Below are positions 8,615 to 17,384 of a DNA stretch of 64,000 nucleotides, piece by piece (position 1 is the stretch's first letter; each line of letters starts with the position of its first letter). This DNA comes from Ochrobactrum sp. CM-21-5. Lineage in GTDB: Bacteria; Pseudomonadota; Alphaproteobacteria; Rhizobiales; Rhizobiaceae. The notes under the pieces were generated by a model, which had not been told where the DNA came from, did not search any database, and saw nothing but the letters and a program-made list of their open reading frames with translations. The stretch spans positions 372,001-436,000 of the forward strand of contig NZ_JACLZJ010000003.1 in NCBI RefSeq assembly GCF_014253075.1. Reading direction: 5' to 3'. The translations under genes and the position numbers were made by a program.

Positions 8615-9757
8615 ATGTCGATGCATTTTTCTCAGGATGAACGCGACCTCGCAGCCGGTGGCGTATTGACTGTCGACCTTGCGGCGTTACGGCACAATTA
8701 TTCAGCCATTGCGCAACGGATTGCCCCCACCCGTGCTGCTGCCGTCGTCAAGGCGGATGCCTATGGACTTGGGGCCAACCGGGTGGCTCCTGCATTTTAT
8801 GAAGTGGGGTGCCGTGACTTCTTCGTCGCGCATCTCGGCGAAGCTATCGCCCTGAAGCCATTTCTCAATCCCGACGCGACGCTATACGTGCTGAACGGCC
8901 TTCAGCCGGGCACAGAAGCGACCTGCGCTCACGAAGACATACTGCCGGTTCTGAATTCGCTGGAACAGATTGAAAATTGGGCAGCACTCGCCGCTGGCAC
9001 AGGCAAAAAGCTCCCTGCGCTCTTGCAAATCGATACCGGCATGTCACGTCTCGGCCTGCCCGCAAAGGAACTCGACCGTCTAGTCGAGAACCCGTCGCTC
9101 CTCGACAATATCGACGTAAAATTCATCATCAGTCATCTGGCGAGCGGCGACGAACCGGAGAATCCAGCGAACGCAAGCCAGCTCACAGCCATGAAAACGG
9201 CGCTTGCCCGACTGCCAAAGCTTCCGGTTGCCTTCGCCAACTCGGGCGGCACGTTCCTCGACAGATCCTATCACTTTGACCTCGCCCGCCCCGGCGTGGC
9301 GCTCTATGGCGTTGGTCCTGCGCAAGGCGAAAACCCGATCCTGCCAGTACTGACGCTATCGGCGCGTGTCATTCAGGTGCGCGAGGTGGCCAAAGATGCG
9401 GCGGTCGGTTACGGCGGCACCTATATCGCCGAAGGTCCGATGCGTATTGCAACCATTGCAGTGGGCTATGCCGATGGCTGGTTCCGCACGCTCAGCAACA
9501 AGGGTGCGGCATTTTTCGGTAATACCCGGTTGCCCATTATTGGCCGCGTATCCATGGACTCGATCACGCTAGATGTCAGCGCCTTGCCGGACGGTGCACT
9601 CAGGCTTGGCAGCCTTGTAGAGCTGATAGGCCCGCACCAGCGGCTCGAAGACGTAGCCCGCGACTGTGACACCATTCCATATGAAATTCTGACGGCTCTC
9701 GGCAACCGCTATGCTCGTGTGTACGTGGATGGCTCTGTTTCCGAGCAGCAGGCATAA
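8615..9757 (+). CDS. alr: Alanine racemase (catabolic type)
   Basis: A PLP enzyme that interconverts L- and D-alanine; here it supplies D-alanine to the adjacent D-amino acid dehydrogenase. PLP binds K46 in AAVVKADAYGLGA, and the C-terminal domain keeps the VGYGGTY loop and GRVSMDSITLD. Length is 380 residues from the ATG at 8615, which matches the Brucella homologue start as I remember it. Further in-frame starts exist at 8606, 8621 and a GTG at 8546; a TAGGAGG at 8524-8530 is 15 bases before that GTG, so the start is not certain. Followed after 15 bases by dadA. Confidence 0.9.
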   Translation: MSMHFSQDERDLAAGGVLTVDLAALRHNYSAIAQRIAPTRAAAVVKADAYGLGANRVAPAFYEVGCRDFFVAHLGEAIALKPFLNPDATLYVLNGLQPGTEATCAHEDILPVLNSLEQIENWAALAAGTGKKLPALLQIDTGMSRLGLPAKELDRLVENPSLLDNIDVKFIISHLASGDEPENPANASQLTAMKTALARLPKLPVAFANSGGTFLDRSYHFDLARPGVALYGVGPAQGENPILPVLTLSARVIQVREVAKDAAVGYGGTYIAEGPMRIATIAVGYADGWFRTLSNKGAAFFGNTRLPIIGRVSMDSITLDVSALPDGALRLGSLVELIGPHQRLEDVARDCDTIPYEILTALGNRYARVYVDGSVSEQQA

Positions 9758-9772
9758 CAATAAGAGGCGAAC

Positions 9773-11023
9773 ATGCAGATCACTATTCTTGGCAGCGGCG
9801 TTATCGGCGTCACAACGGCCTATTATCTCGCCAAACTTGGCCATGAAGTGACCGTCATTGACCGTGAGGAAGGCCCGGCGCTTGAAACCAGCTTTGCCAA
9901 TGCCGGCCAGGTTTCACCCGGTTATGCCTCTCCCTGGGCTGCTCCCGGTATTCCGCTGAAGGCAGCTAAATGGCTGTTCCAGAAGCACGCGCCGCTGATC
10001 CTTCGTCCGACCTGCGATCCGGTCCAGTATAGCTGGCTGATGCAAATGCTCGCCAACTGCACCGAAAGCCGATACAAGGTCAACAAGACCCGCATGGTGC
10101 GCGTTGCCGAATACAGCCGCGATTGCCTGATCGAGTTGCGCAAGGATACCGGCATCGAATATGACCAACGCACGCAGGGCACCTTGCAGCTTTTCCGCGA
10201 GCAATATCAGCTTGATGGCATCGGCAAAGACATCGAAGTGCTGCGGCAGGACGGCGTACCATTCGAAGTGCTCGACCGCGATGACTGCGCCAAGGTAGAA
10301 CCGGCGCTTGGCCGCGTGAAGGATAAGTTTGTTGGCGGTTTGCGCCTGCCCAATGACGAAACGGGCGACTGCTTCAAGTTCACCAATGCGCTTGCAAAAA
10401 TTGCCGAAGGGATCGGCGTAAAATTCCGCTTTGGTGTCAACATCAAGTCGTTGCTGATGTCCGGCGGCAAGGTGTCGGGCATCGAGACGTCCGAGGGCAT
10501 TCTCACTGCTGACCGCTACGTGGTGGCGCTTGGCAGCTACACACCGGCGCTCGTCAAGTCGCTCGGCCTCAATGCTCCGATTTATCCGGTGAAAGGCTAT
10601 TCCATCACAGCGCCAATCATCGATGAAGACCGCGCTCCGGTTTCGACCGTTCTGGATGAAAGCTACAAGATCGCCATCACCCGCCTCGGTGACCGTATTC
10701 GCGTCGGCGGCATGGCGGAAGTATCGGGCTTTACAAAAGACTTGCCCGCCGCACGCCGCGCCACATTGGATCTTTCGGTGAGCGATCTTTTCCCAGGCGG
10801 AGACCTCAAGGCCGCCACGTTCTGGTCGGGCCTGCGGCCGATGACTCCGGACTCCACCCCGATCATCGGCGCAACGCGCTACGACAATGTTTTCATCAAT
10901 GCCGGTCACGGAACGCTTGGCTGGACCATGGCCTGCGGTTCGGGTAAGCTTCTCGCCGACCTCGTATCGGGCAACAAATCGGATATCCGCGCAGACGATC
11001 TCGGTATTTCACGCTACGCGTAA
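9773..11023 (+). CDS. dadA: D-amino acid dehydrogenase, small (catalytic) subunit type
   Basis: The 416-residue flavoprotein deaminates D-amino acids, chiefly D-alanine, to 2-oxo acids and hands electrons to the respiratory chain. It opens with the FAD-binding motif [17 protein letters not shown] and continues as a DAO-type fold with VKGYSIT and the C-terminal [14 protein letters not shown] flavin contact. It shares a transcript with alr (15 bases apart, AAGAGGCG before the ATG). Together they turn L-alanine into pyruvate plus ammonia. Confidence 0.93.
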   Translation: MQITILGSGVIGVTTAYYLAKLGHEVTVIDREEGPALETSFANAGQVSPGYASPWAAPGIPLKAAKWLFQKHAPLILRPTCDPVQYSWLMQMLANCTESRYKVNKTRMVRVAEYSRDCLIELRKDTGIEYDQRTQGTLQLFREQYQLDGIGKDIEVLRQDGVPFEVLDRDDCAKVEPALGRVKDKFVGGLRLPNDETGDCFKFTNALAKIAEGIGVKFRFGVNIKSLLMSGGKVSGIETSEGILTADRYVVALGSYTPALVKSLGLNAPIYPVKGYSITAPIIDEDRAPVSTVLDESYKIAITRLGDRIRVGGMAEVSGFTKDLPAARRATLDLSVSDLFPGGDLKAATFWSGLRPMTPDSTPIIGATRYDNVFINAGHGTLGWTMACGSGKLLADLVSGNKSDIRADDLGISRYA

Positions 11024-11034
11024 TAATATTCCGA

Positions 11035-11070
11035 CGGTTGAATCGCCTTCTAAGCAAGGCGATTCAACCG
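11035..11070. terminator. Long perfect hairpin between convergent genes
   Basis: CGGTTGAATCGCCTT (11035-11049) pairs with its exact complement at 11056-11070 around a six-base loop. No T-run follows directly, so it may act as a bidirectional transcript end or 3' protecting stem for dadA and the XRE-cupin gene. Confidence 0.7.
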
Positions 11071-11088
11071 CTTGCGATACCAGTTTTA

Positions 11089-11637
11089 TTAGAAGCTCGG
11101 CGGCGTGCAGGCGCTGACGATCTCACATGACACCGGCCCTACGCAACGGAACCGATGCGGCAGCTTACTTGAGAAATAATAAGCATCGCCCGGTCCCAGA
11201 ATGCGACGCTCGCTGCCGACCGTCACTTCGATCCGACCGGAAATCACAACGCCGCCTTCCTCGCCCTCGTGCATCAACAGCACCTTACCCGTATCTGAGC
11301 CCGGTTCATAACGCTCCTTCAATATCTGCAAGGAACGCGAGAACAGGTGATCGCCAACCTGTCGGTAGGAAATTGGCCCCTTGCCGATTTCCACCAATTC
11401 TTCAGCTTGATAGAAAACCTTGTGCGGCGCATCCGGTTCGAGCGCAAAAAACTCGGCCATGCCGATTGGAATGCCGTCGAGAATGCGTTTCAATGCACCT
11501 ACTGATGGATTCGACTGATTGGCTTCGATCAGCGATACGGTGGAATTGGTGACGCCGGCCCTTTTGGCAAGCTCTCGCTGTGACAGATTCTGACGCATGC
11601 GCACATAGCGCAGCCTTCCGCCTATATCGATGCTCAT
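11089..11637 (-). CDS. XRE-family regulator with C-terminal cupin domain (PuuR-like)
   Basis: A 182-residue repressor-type protein: helix-turn-helix at about 5-62 (RLRYVRMRQNLSQRELAKRA, TNSTVSLIEANQSNPS) and a cupin sensor domain at about 105-178. This architecture is that of PuuR and related regulators of polyamine, amino-acid or osmolyte catabolism. It is divergent from the omega-amino acid aminotransferase gene, which is its most likely target; the 146-base gap between them would hold the operator. Confidence 0.88.
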   Translation of the reverse strand: MSIDIGGRLRYVRMRQNLSQRELAKRAGVTNSTVSLIEANQSNPSVGALKRILDGIPIGMAEFFALEPDAPHKVFYQAEELVEIGKGPISYRQVGDHLFSRSLQILKERYEPGSDTGKVLLMHEGEEGGVVISGRIEVTVGSERRILGPGDAYYFSSKLPHRFRCVGPVSCEIVSACTPPSF

Positions 11638-11783
11638 CGAATGTTCCCCTACTGTTTATGATGTTCGATATAGCGTAATTTTGCATTCTCGATCACATAA
11701 TTTCAATAACTTAAACTGTTCAAGAAAAGGACTTGTTGCTTTCGGGAATGCATGGCCTCTTGGCTTCAAAATAGGAGGTTCTT

Positions 11784-13112
11784 ATGCTCACCAAAACCAA
11801 CGCGCCCAGCCTTGAAAATTTCTGGATGCCGTTCACGGCGAACAGGCAATTCAAGGCAGCCCCGCGCCTGCTCGCGAGCGCTGCCGGCATGTACTACACC
11901 GATGTCGATGGCAATCAGGTTCTCGACGGTACGGCCGGTCTTTGGTGCTGCAATGCCGGTCATGGCCGCAAGCGCATCACGGAAGCCGTCGAACGTCAGA
12001 TCTCGACCATGGATTTCGCGCCCACTTTCCAAATGGGCCACAATGTAGCGTTCGACTTCGCCGAAAAGCTTGCAGCCATTGCACCAGGTGGTCCGGCAGC
12101 CAAGCTTGACCGCGTTTTCTTCACCAATTCCGGTTCGGAATCGGTCGACACCGCCCTGAAAATCGCCATCGCCTATCAGCGCGCTATCGGGCAAGGTACC
12201 CGTACCATGGTTCTGGGCCGCGAAAAGGGCTATCACGGCGTCGGCTTCGGCGGCATTTCCGTAGGCGGTCTGGTGAATAACCGTCGCGTTTTCCCGCAAA
12301 TTCCCGCCGACCATATGCGCCACACGCTCGACATCGGCCGCAATGCCTTTTCCAAGGGGCTTCCCGCACACGGAATCGAATTGGCCGACGATCTCGAACG
12401 CCTCGTTCAGTTACATGGCGCGGAAAAGATTGCAGCCGTCATCGTAGAGCCGATGTCCGGTTCCGCAGGTGTCATCCTGCCGCCCAAGGGCTATCTGGAA
12501 CGCATCCGCGCAACCGCCGACAAGCATGGTATCCTCTTGATCTTTGACGAGGTCATCACCGGTTTCGGTCGTCTCGGCACACCGTTCGCCGTTGACTATT
12601 TCGGCGTTGTTCCAGACCTTGTCACCACGGCCAAGGGCCTCACCAACGGCGCGATACCCATGGGTGCGGTGTTTGCCAGCCGTGAAGTTTATGACGGCCT
12701 GATGAGTGGCCCGGAAAACGCCATAGAACTTTTCCACGGCTACACCTATTCCGGCCATCCAGTCGCCTCTGCGGCCGGTCTTGCAACCCTGGAAATCTAC
12801 GCGGAAGAAGGCTTGCTCACCCGTGGCGCCAGCCTTGCCGGTCATTGGCAGGAAGCACTGCATTCCCTGACGGGCGCGTCGAATGTCATCGATATTCGTA
12901 ATCTCGGTCTCGTTGGTGCTATCGAGCTTTCGTCCCGCGACGGTGCACCGGGCGCCCGCGCTTATGACATCTTCGTGGATTGCTTCCAGAAGGGTCTCCT
13001 GATCCGCGTGACCGGCGATGTGATTGCCCTTTCGCCGCCGCTCATCGTCGAAAAGGAACAGATCGACACCATCGTTTCGATCCTCGGCGACGCGATCAAA
13101 CGGGCGGCTTGA
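11784..13112 (+). CDS. Omega-amino acid--pyruvate aminotransferase (class III)
   Basis: A 442-residue fold-type I, class III PLP aminotransferase, most like beta-alanine:pyruvate aminotransferases. It starts SLENFWMPFTANRQF, as that subgroup does, with GLWCCNAGHG at the substrate pocket, IFDEVITGFGRLG for the PLP-ring Asp, and the Schiff-base Lys in TTAKGLTNGAIPMG. It would move an omega-amino group (beta-alanine, other omega-amino acids or amines) to pyruvate and make alanine, which could feed alr-dadA upstream. GGAGG stands nine bases before the ATG. Regulation is probably by the divergent XRE-cupin protein. Confidence 0.9.
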   Translation: MLTKTNAPSLENFWMPFTANRQFKAAPRLLASAAGMYYTDVDGNQVLDGTAGLWCCNAGHGRKRITEAVERQISTMDFAPTFQMGHNVAFDFAEKLAAIAPGGPAAKLDRVFFTNSGSESVDTALKIAIAYQRAIGQGTRTMVLGREKGYHGVGFGGISVGGLVNNRRVFPQIPADHMRHTLDIGRNAFSKGLPAHGIELADDLERLVQLHGAEKIAAVIVEPMSGSAGVILPPKGYLERIRATADKHGILLIFDEVITGFGRLGTPFAVDYFGVVPDLVTTAKGLTNGAIPMGAVFASREVYDGLMSGPENAIELFHGYTYSGHPVASAAGLATLEIYAEEGLLTRGASLAGHWQEALHSLTGASNVIDIRNLGLVGAIELSSRDGAPGARAYDIFVDCFQKGLLIRVTGDVIALSPPLIVEKEQIDTIVSILGDAIKRAA

Positions 13113-13136
13113 TCACCACCCGGGTCATGCCGCTAT

Positions 13137-13171
13137 TGCCGCCGCACGTTCCCCTGCGGCGGCATTTTTTT
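13137..13171 (+). terminator. Rho-independent terminator after the aminotransferase
   Basis: TGCCGCCGCA and TGCGGCGGCA form a perfect 10-bp stem around an eight-base loop, followed by seven T. Confidence 0.93.
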
Positions 13172-13277
13172 ACTGGATTCGTCCGGTTTCGACTAAACTA
13201 TCAGAACCGCTCTATCTGTTTGTTTCAACGCATATCTCCCGACAGCTATCAAGAATGAACAAACCACAGTAATATCG

Positions 13278-13307
13278 GGAACCTTTTAGCCTCGCATACA
13301 TCCAATG
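13278..13307 (+). promoter_or_regulatory. Putative ECF promoter of the sigma-factor gene
   Basis: GGAACCTTTT (13278-13287), 11 other bases, then CATCCAATG (13299-13307). The same two blocks at the same spacing recur at 14030-14059 before the DUF4142 gene, while the bases between differ. GGAAC is the usual -35 core of ECF promoters. The sigma factor therefore probably activates its own gene. Confidence 0.7.
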
Positions 13308-13328
13308 AACTCCATAGGAGTTTGACCC

Positions 13329-14024
13329 ATGCGTGCAAAGATAGCCGTGCCAACCATCTCCCCGGCCTTCCAGAGCGATCTTGACCTCGCCCGATGCGCC
13401 CAAATGCACGATCTGCAAGCGCTGCGAAAAATTATGCAGATTAATAATCAAAGGCTCTATCGCCTGGCCCGAAGCATCCTGCGCAATGATGCTGAAGCGG
13501 AAGATGTGGTCCAGGAAACCTATTTTCTGGCATTCAGGAGTCTCGACCGGTTCCGTGGTCAATCCAGCCTGACCACATGGCTGTCACGCATCGCTATCCA
13601 TGAAGCGCTCGGTCACCTGCGCAAATCGAGGCAGACACAAAAGCTTATGCGCACCGCACCCGATCCGCTGTCGGCCAACATCATCCCCTTTCCGGGCGAC
13701 AGAACCATGGATGACCCTGAACGCAGTTTTGCCCAGCGCCAGATCCTGCAACTGGTCGAGCGGGCAACAGACAATCTGCCGGAAATTTTTCGTCTCGTTT
13801 TCGTCGCACGCGTTATTGAGGGTTTAAGTGTGGATGAAACAGCCGAACTGCTTGAGCTCCGTCCCGAGACTGTGAAGACACGGCTTCATCGCGCCCGATA
13901 CCTGATACGAAAACAACTGGACGAAAAAATCGGCCCTGTGCTGCTCGATGCTTTTCCCTTCGCAGGAAAGCGCTGCGGGCGAATTGTGACCGCCGTTTTG
14001 GATCGACTGGGCAAACAGATATAA
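13329..14024 (+). CDS. ECF-type RNA polymerase sigma factor
   Basis: A 231-residue sigma-70-family protein of the extracytoplasmic-function group. Region 2 is at about 35-100 (YRLARSILRNDAEAEDVVQETYF in parts, then RFRGQSSLTTWLSRIA) and region 4 at about 140-195 (EGLSVDETAELLELR, VKTRLHRARYLIRK). A C-terminal tail of about 30 residues with FPFAGKRCGRIV follows region 4. TAGGAG lies nine bases before the ATG. No anti-sigma gene adjoins it; the next genes encode exported proteins. The tail or one of those proteins may take part in control, which is only a guess. Confidence 0.92.
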   Translation: MRAKIAVPTISPAFQSDLDLARCAQMHDLQALRKIMQINNQRLYRLARSILRNDAEAEDVVQETYFLAFRSLDRFRGQSSLTTWLSRIAIHEALGHLRKSRQTQKLMRTAPDPLSANIIPFPGDRTMDDPERSFAQRQILQLVERATDNLPEIFRLVFVARVIEGLSVDETAELLELRPETVKTRLHRARYLIRKQLDEKIGPVLLDAFPFAGKRCGRIVTAVLDRLGKQI

Positions 14025-14029
14025 ATTCA

Positions 14030-14059
14030 GGAACCTTTTCAGTTCTCCCGCATCCAATG
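14030..14059 (+). promoter_or_regulatory. Putative ECF promoter of the DUF4142-cupredoxin unit
   Basis: GGAACCTTTT (14030-14039), 11 bases, CATCCAATG (14051-14059): the second copy of the motif found before the sigma gene, 52 bases before the DUF4142 start. Confidence 0.7.
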
Positions 14060-14110
14060 GTCGTACCGCAAAACGAGGGCCCGTAAAATCGTCGGGCGAG
14101 GGAGAATGCC

Positions 14111-14638
14111 ATGTCTATTCGTTCTGTTCTATCAATTGCCGCAATCTGCATTTGCGGCAACCTGTCTCTGGCCGTCGCGCAGGATGGAAAACTGCACGAC
14201 CCGGCAATCGCACACATCGCTTATACAGCCGGCGCCATCGATGTTGCCGCTGCCAAGCAGGCGCGGGAGAAATCCAAGAACAAAACCGTGCTTGAATTTG
14301 CGCAGACCATGCTGCGCGATCATGAAGCCGTTAATCAGCAAGCGCTTGATCTGGTCAAAAAACTGAAGGTCACGCCGGAGGATAACGAGACCAGCAAGGC
14401 TCTGTCCAAAACGGCAGCTGACGAACTCGCCAAATTGAACAAGCTCGATGGCGCGGCGTTCGACAAATCCTATGTCGACAACGAAGTTGCGTATCATAAA
14501 CAGGTCAATGAAGCCCTGAAATCAACACTCATCCCATCCGCCAGCAACCCCGAGCTGAAAAACCTGCTCGAAACCGGCCTGAAGCTTTTCCAGAGCCACG
14601 AGCAACATGCCGAACATATCGCTGCGATCTTGAAATAG
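14111..14638 (+). CDS. DUF4142 exported helical protein
   Basis: The 175-residue product has a cleavable signal peptide (about 1-23, cut after SLAVA) and a mature domain of long helices with the DUF4142 pattern: a conserved DPAIAHIAYTAGAIDVAAAK start, MLRDHEAVNQQALDLVKKL in the middle and FQSHEQHAEHIAAIL at the end. The family resembles a ferritin-like four-helix bundle with His and Glu residues, but no enzyme activity is established. It is 10 bases upstream of the cupredoxin gene and shares the promoter motif of the ECF sigma gene, so the periplasm or outer surface is its place of work. Confidence 0.85.
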   Translation: MSIRSVLSIAAICICGNLSLAVAQDGKLHDPAIAHIAYTAGAIDVAAAKQAREKSKNKTVLEFAQTMLRDHEAVNQQALDLVKKLKVTPEDNETSKALSKTAADELAKLNKLDGAAFDKSYVDNEVAYHKQVNEALKSTLIPSASNPELKNLLETGLKLFQSHEQHAEHIAAILK

Positions 14639-14648
14639 GAGTACTGAG

Positions 14649-14960
14649 ATGAGATACGCGCAACCTTTCCTGATACTCGCCGGGGGCTTGCTGATCGCCT
14701 CTCCCGCGACGGCTAAAACGATCCGCGTTACAATCGAGAAGCTCACCTTCTCGCCGCAGAAAATCGAAGCAAACGTCGGCGATGTGATTGAATGGGACAA
14801 TAAGGATCCCATGCAGCATAGCGCTACCGTGAAGGGCGGTTGGGATATTTTGCTTCCGCCGAAACGGCTGACGAAACAGGTGCTCAATTCGGCGGAGACA
14901 GTCGACTATTACTGCCGTTTTCATCCTGACATGGTGGGGCAGTTGATCATAAGTCCTTAG
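14649..14960 (+). CDS. Periplasmic cupredoxin (plastocyanin/amicyanin-like)
   Basis: A 103-residue blue-copper-type protein with a signal peptide (about 1-23). The mature part has the copper ligands in order: His in PMQHSATV, then Cys, His and Met in YYCRFHPDMVGQL. It could carry electrons or bind copper in the periplasm. AGGAG stands eight bases before the ATG and the gene directly follows the DUF4142 gene, so they are one transcript, probably under the ECF sigma factor. No copper oxidase or cytochrome partner is adjacent. Confidence 0.88.
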   Translation: MRYAQPFLILAGGLLIASPATAKTIRVTIEKLTFSPQKIEANVGDVIEWDNKDPMQHSATVKGGWDILLPPKRLTKQVLNSAETVDYYCRFHPDMVGQLIISP

Positions 14961-14974
14961 GACCAATCGACATT

Positions 14975-15008
14975 CAGGATTTGGAGCGTGGCAGGATTTG
15001 GAGTGTAG
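14975..15008. repeat. Imperfect tandem duplication of 17 bases
   Basis: CAGGATTTGGAGCGTGG is followed directly by CAGGATTTGGAGTGTAG, two mismatches in 17. It lies in the gap between the cupredoxin gene and hutC. Confidence 0.75.
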
Positions 15009-15122
15009 TATCGTCGAAAATGGCACGGTTTTAGGAGCAGACCCGAAGGTGGGATGTATCTCCATCGAGGTTTCGCAAGCCAAAATGAGTTATTTTCGCA
15101 TACCCTTCGGAATCTGGCGTTT

Positions 15123-15869
15123 TCATCCGGCTTGCGAAGGCGTGAAACGTGCTACCAAAGCATGGCTGTCCCCGGGATAAGTAAAACGAACATGCGTCAC
15201 GGGCTGTTCGGCGTTCCACGTCTGGCGCTCAATCACCAGGCAGGGCAGGCCCGGGACGACACCCATCATCGCCGCGTCATCCGGTGTTGCTGCGACGGCG
15301 CGGATGGAGTGTTGAGCGCTGCTCCATGGAACACAGGCGACCAGCCATGGCCCCGGCGAATGTTCGGCAAAATCCGTCTGTGCGGCATCAGGCACCGTAT
15401 CGAGATTGATGATGCGTTCTTCCAGCGCAAAGACACGCTTGCCCGCATAATGGCGGCAGACCAGATCAATCAGCGGCGTGTGGCGCGGCATGTCGATGTG
15501 TCGGGCATCTGCTGGACCGCTCAGCCGCTCCATCCGGCTAACCAACTCGAAACGGTAGGCCAGCCCGAGCGCTGCCACCTCATCGCGAAGATCATGGATT
15601 TCGAGGATCGCTGCCTGCGATTGCGGGCGGGATACAAAACTGCCTGAACGACGTTTGCGCTCGATAAGACCGGCCTTTGCAAGCTGCGTCAGCGCCTTGT
15701 TCACGGTCATACGTGAACAGCCATAATGCTCCGTCAGCTCGTGCTCGAAAGGAATGCGATGGCCCGGAGACCATTCACCGGACAGGATACGCGTCTCGAT
15801 ATCATCCAGAATACGCTGATGCAGCGATGGCATCTGCTCGCCATTTCTGGATGAACTGTCCTGCGCCAT
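15123..15869 (-). CDS. hutC: Histidine utilization repressor, GntR/HutC family
   Basis: The 248-residue repressor has a GntR winged helix at about 15-80 (MPSLHQRILDDIETRILSGE, then YGCSRMTVNKALTQLAKAG) and a UTRA ligand domain (about 95-240) ending HVRFTYPGDSHALVARF. HutC proteins bind urocanate and then release the hut genes. GAGAGGG precedes the ATG at 15869, so I chose that over an in-frame TTG at 15890. It follows hutF by 13 bases on the same strand. Its target is the palindrome between hutF and hutI. Confidence 0.92.
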   Translation of the reverse strand: MAQDSSSRNGEQMPSLHQRILDDIETRILSGEWSPGHRIPFEHELTEHYGCSRMTVNKALTQLAKAGLIERKRRSGSFVSRPQSQAAILEIHDLRDEVAALGLAYRFELVSRMERLSGPADARHIDMPRHTPLIDLVCRHYAGKRVFALEERIINLDTVPDAAQTDFAEHSPGPWLVACVPWSSAQHSIRAVAATPDDAAMMGVVPGLPCLVIERQTWNAEQPVTHVRFTYPGDSHALVARFTPSQAG

Positions 15870-15882
15870 GCACCCTCTCCGT

Positions 15883-17250
15883 TTATACAATCAACTCGCC
15901 GATGACTTTCTGGAAAGCACGCTCCGCTTCATCGCGCAAGCGGTGACGCCCGCGTTCCACCTGTTTAACGCCGCGAACCCACACGTCACTCACGCGGCTG
16001 CGACCGGCAAAAATCCAGCCATCCAGCACAGCGTCACCCTTGGCATGCGGCAGACACGCGGTATCAAGCGAAATGAAATCAGCGGAAGCTCCCATGCGCA
16101 GACATTCGCCCTTTCTGCCCATGGCAATGTTGCCCCCTGTAACAGCGCCGTCGAACAAGGCCCGGCCCGTCGATCCTTCATTCTCGGCCAACACATTACG
16201 CGAACGATGAAAAAGGCGCTGTGAATATTCAAGCTGACGTAACTCGTCTGCGATGCCGATCAGAACATTCGAGTCAGAGCCGACGCCGAATCTGCCGCCA
16301 GCAGCGCCAAAGGCCGCTGCATTGAATATACCATCGCCCAGATTGGCCTCCGTAACGGGACACAAACCGGCGATTGCTCCAGTTGCAGCCATGCGTTTCG
16401 TTTCGTCATCCGTCATGTGCGTGGCATGGATCAGGCACCAGCGCGACGAAAGCTCCTGCTTATCGAGAAGCCATTCGACCGGGCGCTTGCCTGACCAGGC
16501 AATACAGTCTTCCACTTCCTTCACCTGTTCGGCCACATGGATATGCACCGGCGCGTCGGGCAGAAACTTCGTCACAACAGCTAGTTCATCCGACGTCGCG
16601 GCACGCAGACTATGCGGCGCGATGCCCAGAACGGCACCCTCAACACCGGCGAGCGCTTTCTGGCAGCCCTCGATCAATCTTGCAAATTGCTCGGGATTAT
16701 TAATGAAACGGCGCTGTCCTTCATTCGGCGATGCGCCTCCAAAAGAGGAATGCGCATAAAACACAGGCAGAAGCGTGAGCCCGATTCCGGCCGTTCCCGC
16801 CGCCGAAGCAATCCGGTCCGCCATTTCGGAAATGTTCGCGTAAGGCGTTCCGTCGCAATCGTGGTGCAGGTAATGGAACTCACCGACACGGGTAAAGCCC
16901 GCCTCCAACATATCGACATAGAGCCGCAGCGCCACGGCCTCGGCCTCTTCCGGCGATATGGCAAGCGCGAATTTGTACATGATTTCGCGCCAGCTCCAGA
17001 AGGAATCATCTGAGGGCCCGCGCTTTTCGGCCAGACCCGCCATACCGTACTGAAATGCATGGCTATGCAGGTTCGGCATGCCACTGACGATCACCGCGTG
17101 GCGCTCATCGTCGGATTGTGCTATAATGTCCGTTTCAAGTGACGCGATTTTTCCTTCGGACATGCCGATGCGGACATTCTCGGCCCAGCCACCTTGCAGA
17201 AGTGCCTGACCGGCATGGATAAAATGCTGGTTCAACAATGCGGCTGACAT
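15883..17250 (-). CDS. hutF: Formimidoylglutamate deiminase
   Basis: This 455-residue amidohydrolase converts N-formimino-L-glutamate to N-formyl-L-glutamate and ammonia, the fourth step of the five-step histidine route. Metal-binding His residues are in [10 protein letters not shown], with HVAEQ and HATHMTDDE further on and the Asp in GVGSDSNVL. Its presence with hutG shows that this organism uses the hutF-hutG branch and not direct hydrolysis to formamide. GAGGAG lies nine bases upstream. It is divergent from hutI and precedes hutC. Confidence 0.95.
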   Translation of the reverse strand: MSAALLNQHFIHAGQALLQGGWAENVRIGMSEGKIASLETDIIAQSDDERHAVIVSGMPNLHSHAFQYGMAGLAEKRGPSDDSFWSWREIMYKFALAISPEEAEAVALRLYVDMLEAGFTRVGEFHYLHHDCDGTPYANISEMADRIASAAGTAGIGLTLLPVFYAHSSFGGASPNEGQRRFINNPEQFARLIEGCQKALAGVEGAVLGIAPHSLRAATSDELAVVTKFLPDAPVHIHVAEQVKEVEDCIAWSGKRPVEWLLDKQELSSRWCLIHATHMTDDETKRMAATGAIAGLCPVTEANLGDGIFNAAAFGAAGGRFGVGSDSNVLIGIADELRQLEYSQRLFHRSRNVLAENEGSTGRALFDGAVTGGNIAMGRKGECLRMGASADFISLDTACLPHAKGDAVLDGWIFAGRSRVSDVWVRGVKQVERGRHRLRDEAERAFQKVIGELIV

Positions 17251-17340
17251 TCAGATTCGCTCCTCATTTTGCCCTATGCACGCAGCAATCTTTTAACAGA
17301 TCACAAAACCGCACATTTTTCTCTTGGCTGTCCCCACCAT

Positions 17341-17352
17341 ATGTATATACAT
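17341..17352. promoter_or_regulatory. HutC operator
   Basis: ATGTATATACAT is a perfect 12-bp palindrome in the hutF-hutI gap. Its TGTATATACA core fits the GntR/HutC recognition pattern. One site here can control both divergent hut transcripts. Confidence 0.82.
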
Positions 17353-17384
17353 TATCAAAAAACAGGGGAAGCGAGAAAACGCTC

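Noticed and set aside
15881-15890. Second HutC half-site, TTGTATAAAC on the minus strand
   Set aside because: Only one arm matches the TGTATATACA pattern and it lies within the hutF stop and hutC leader.
17238-17384. N-terminal extension of hutI from an ATG at 17238
   Set aside because: It would run through the HutC operator and overlap the hutF start; the ATG at 17385 gives the family length.
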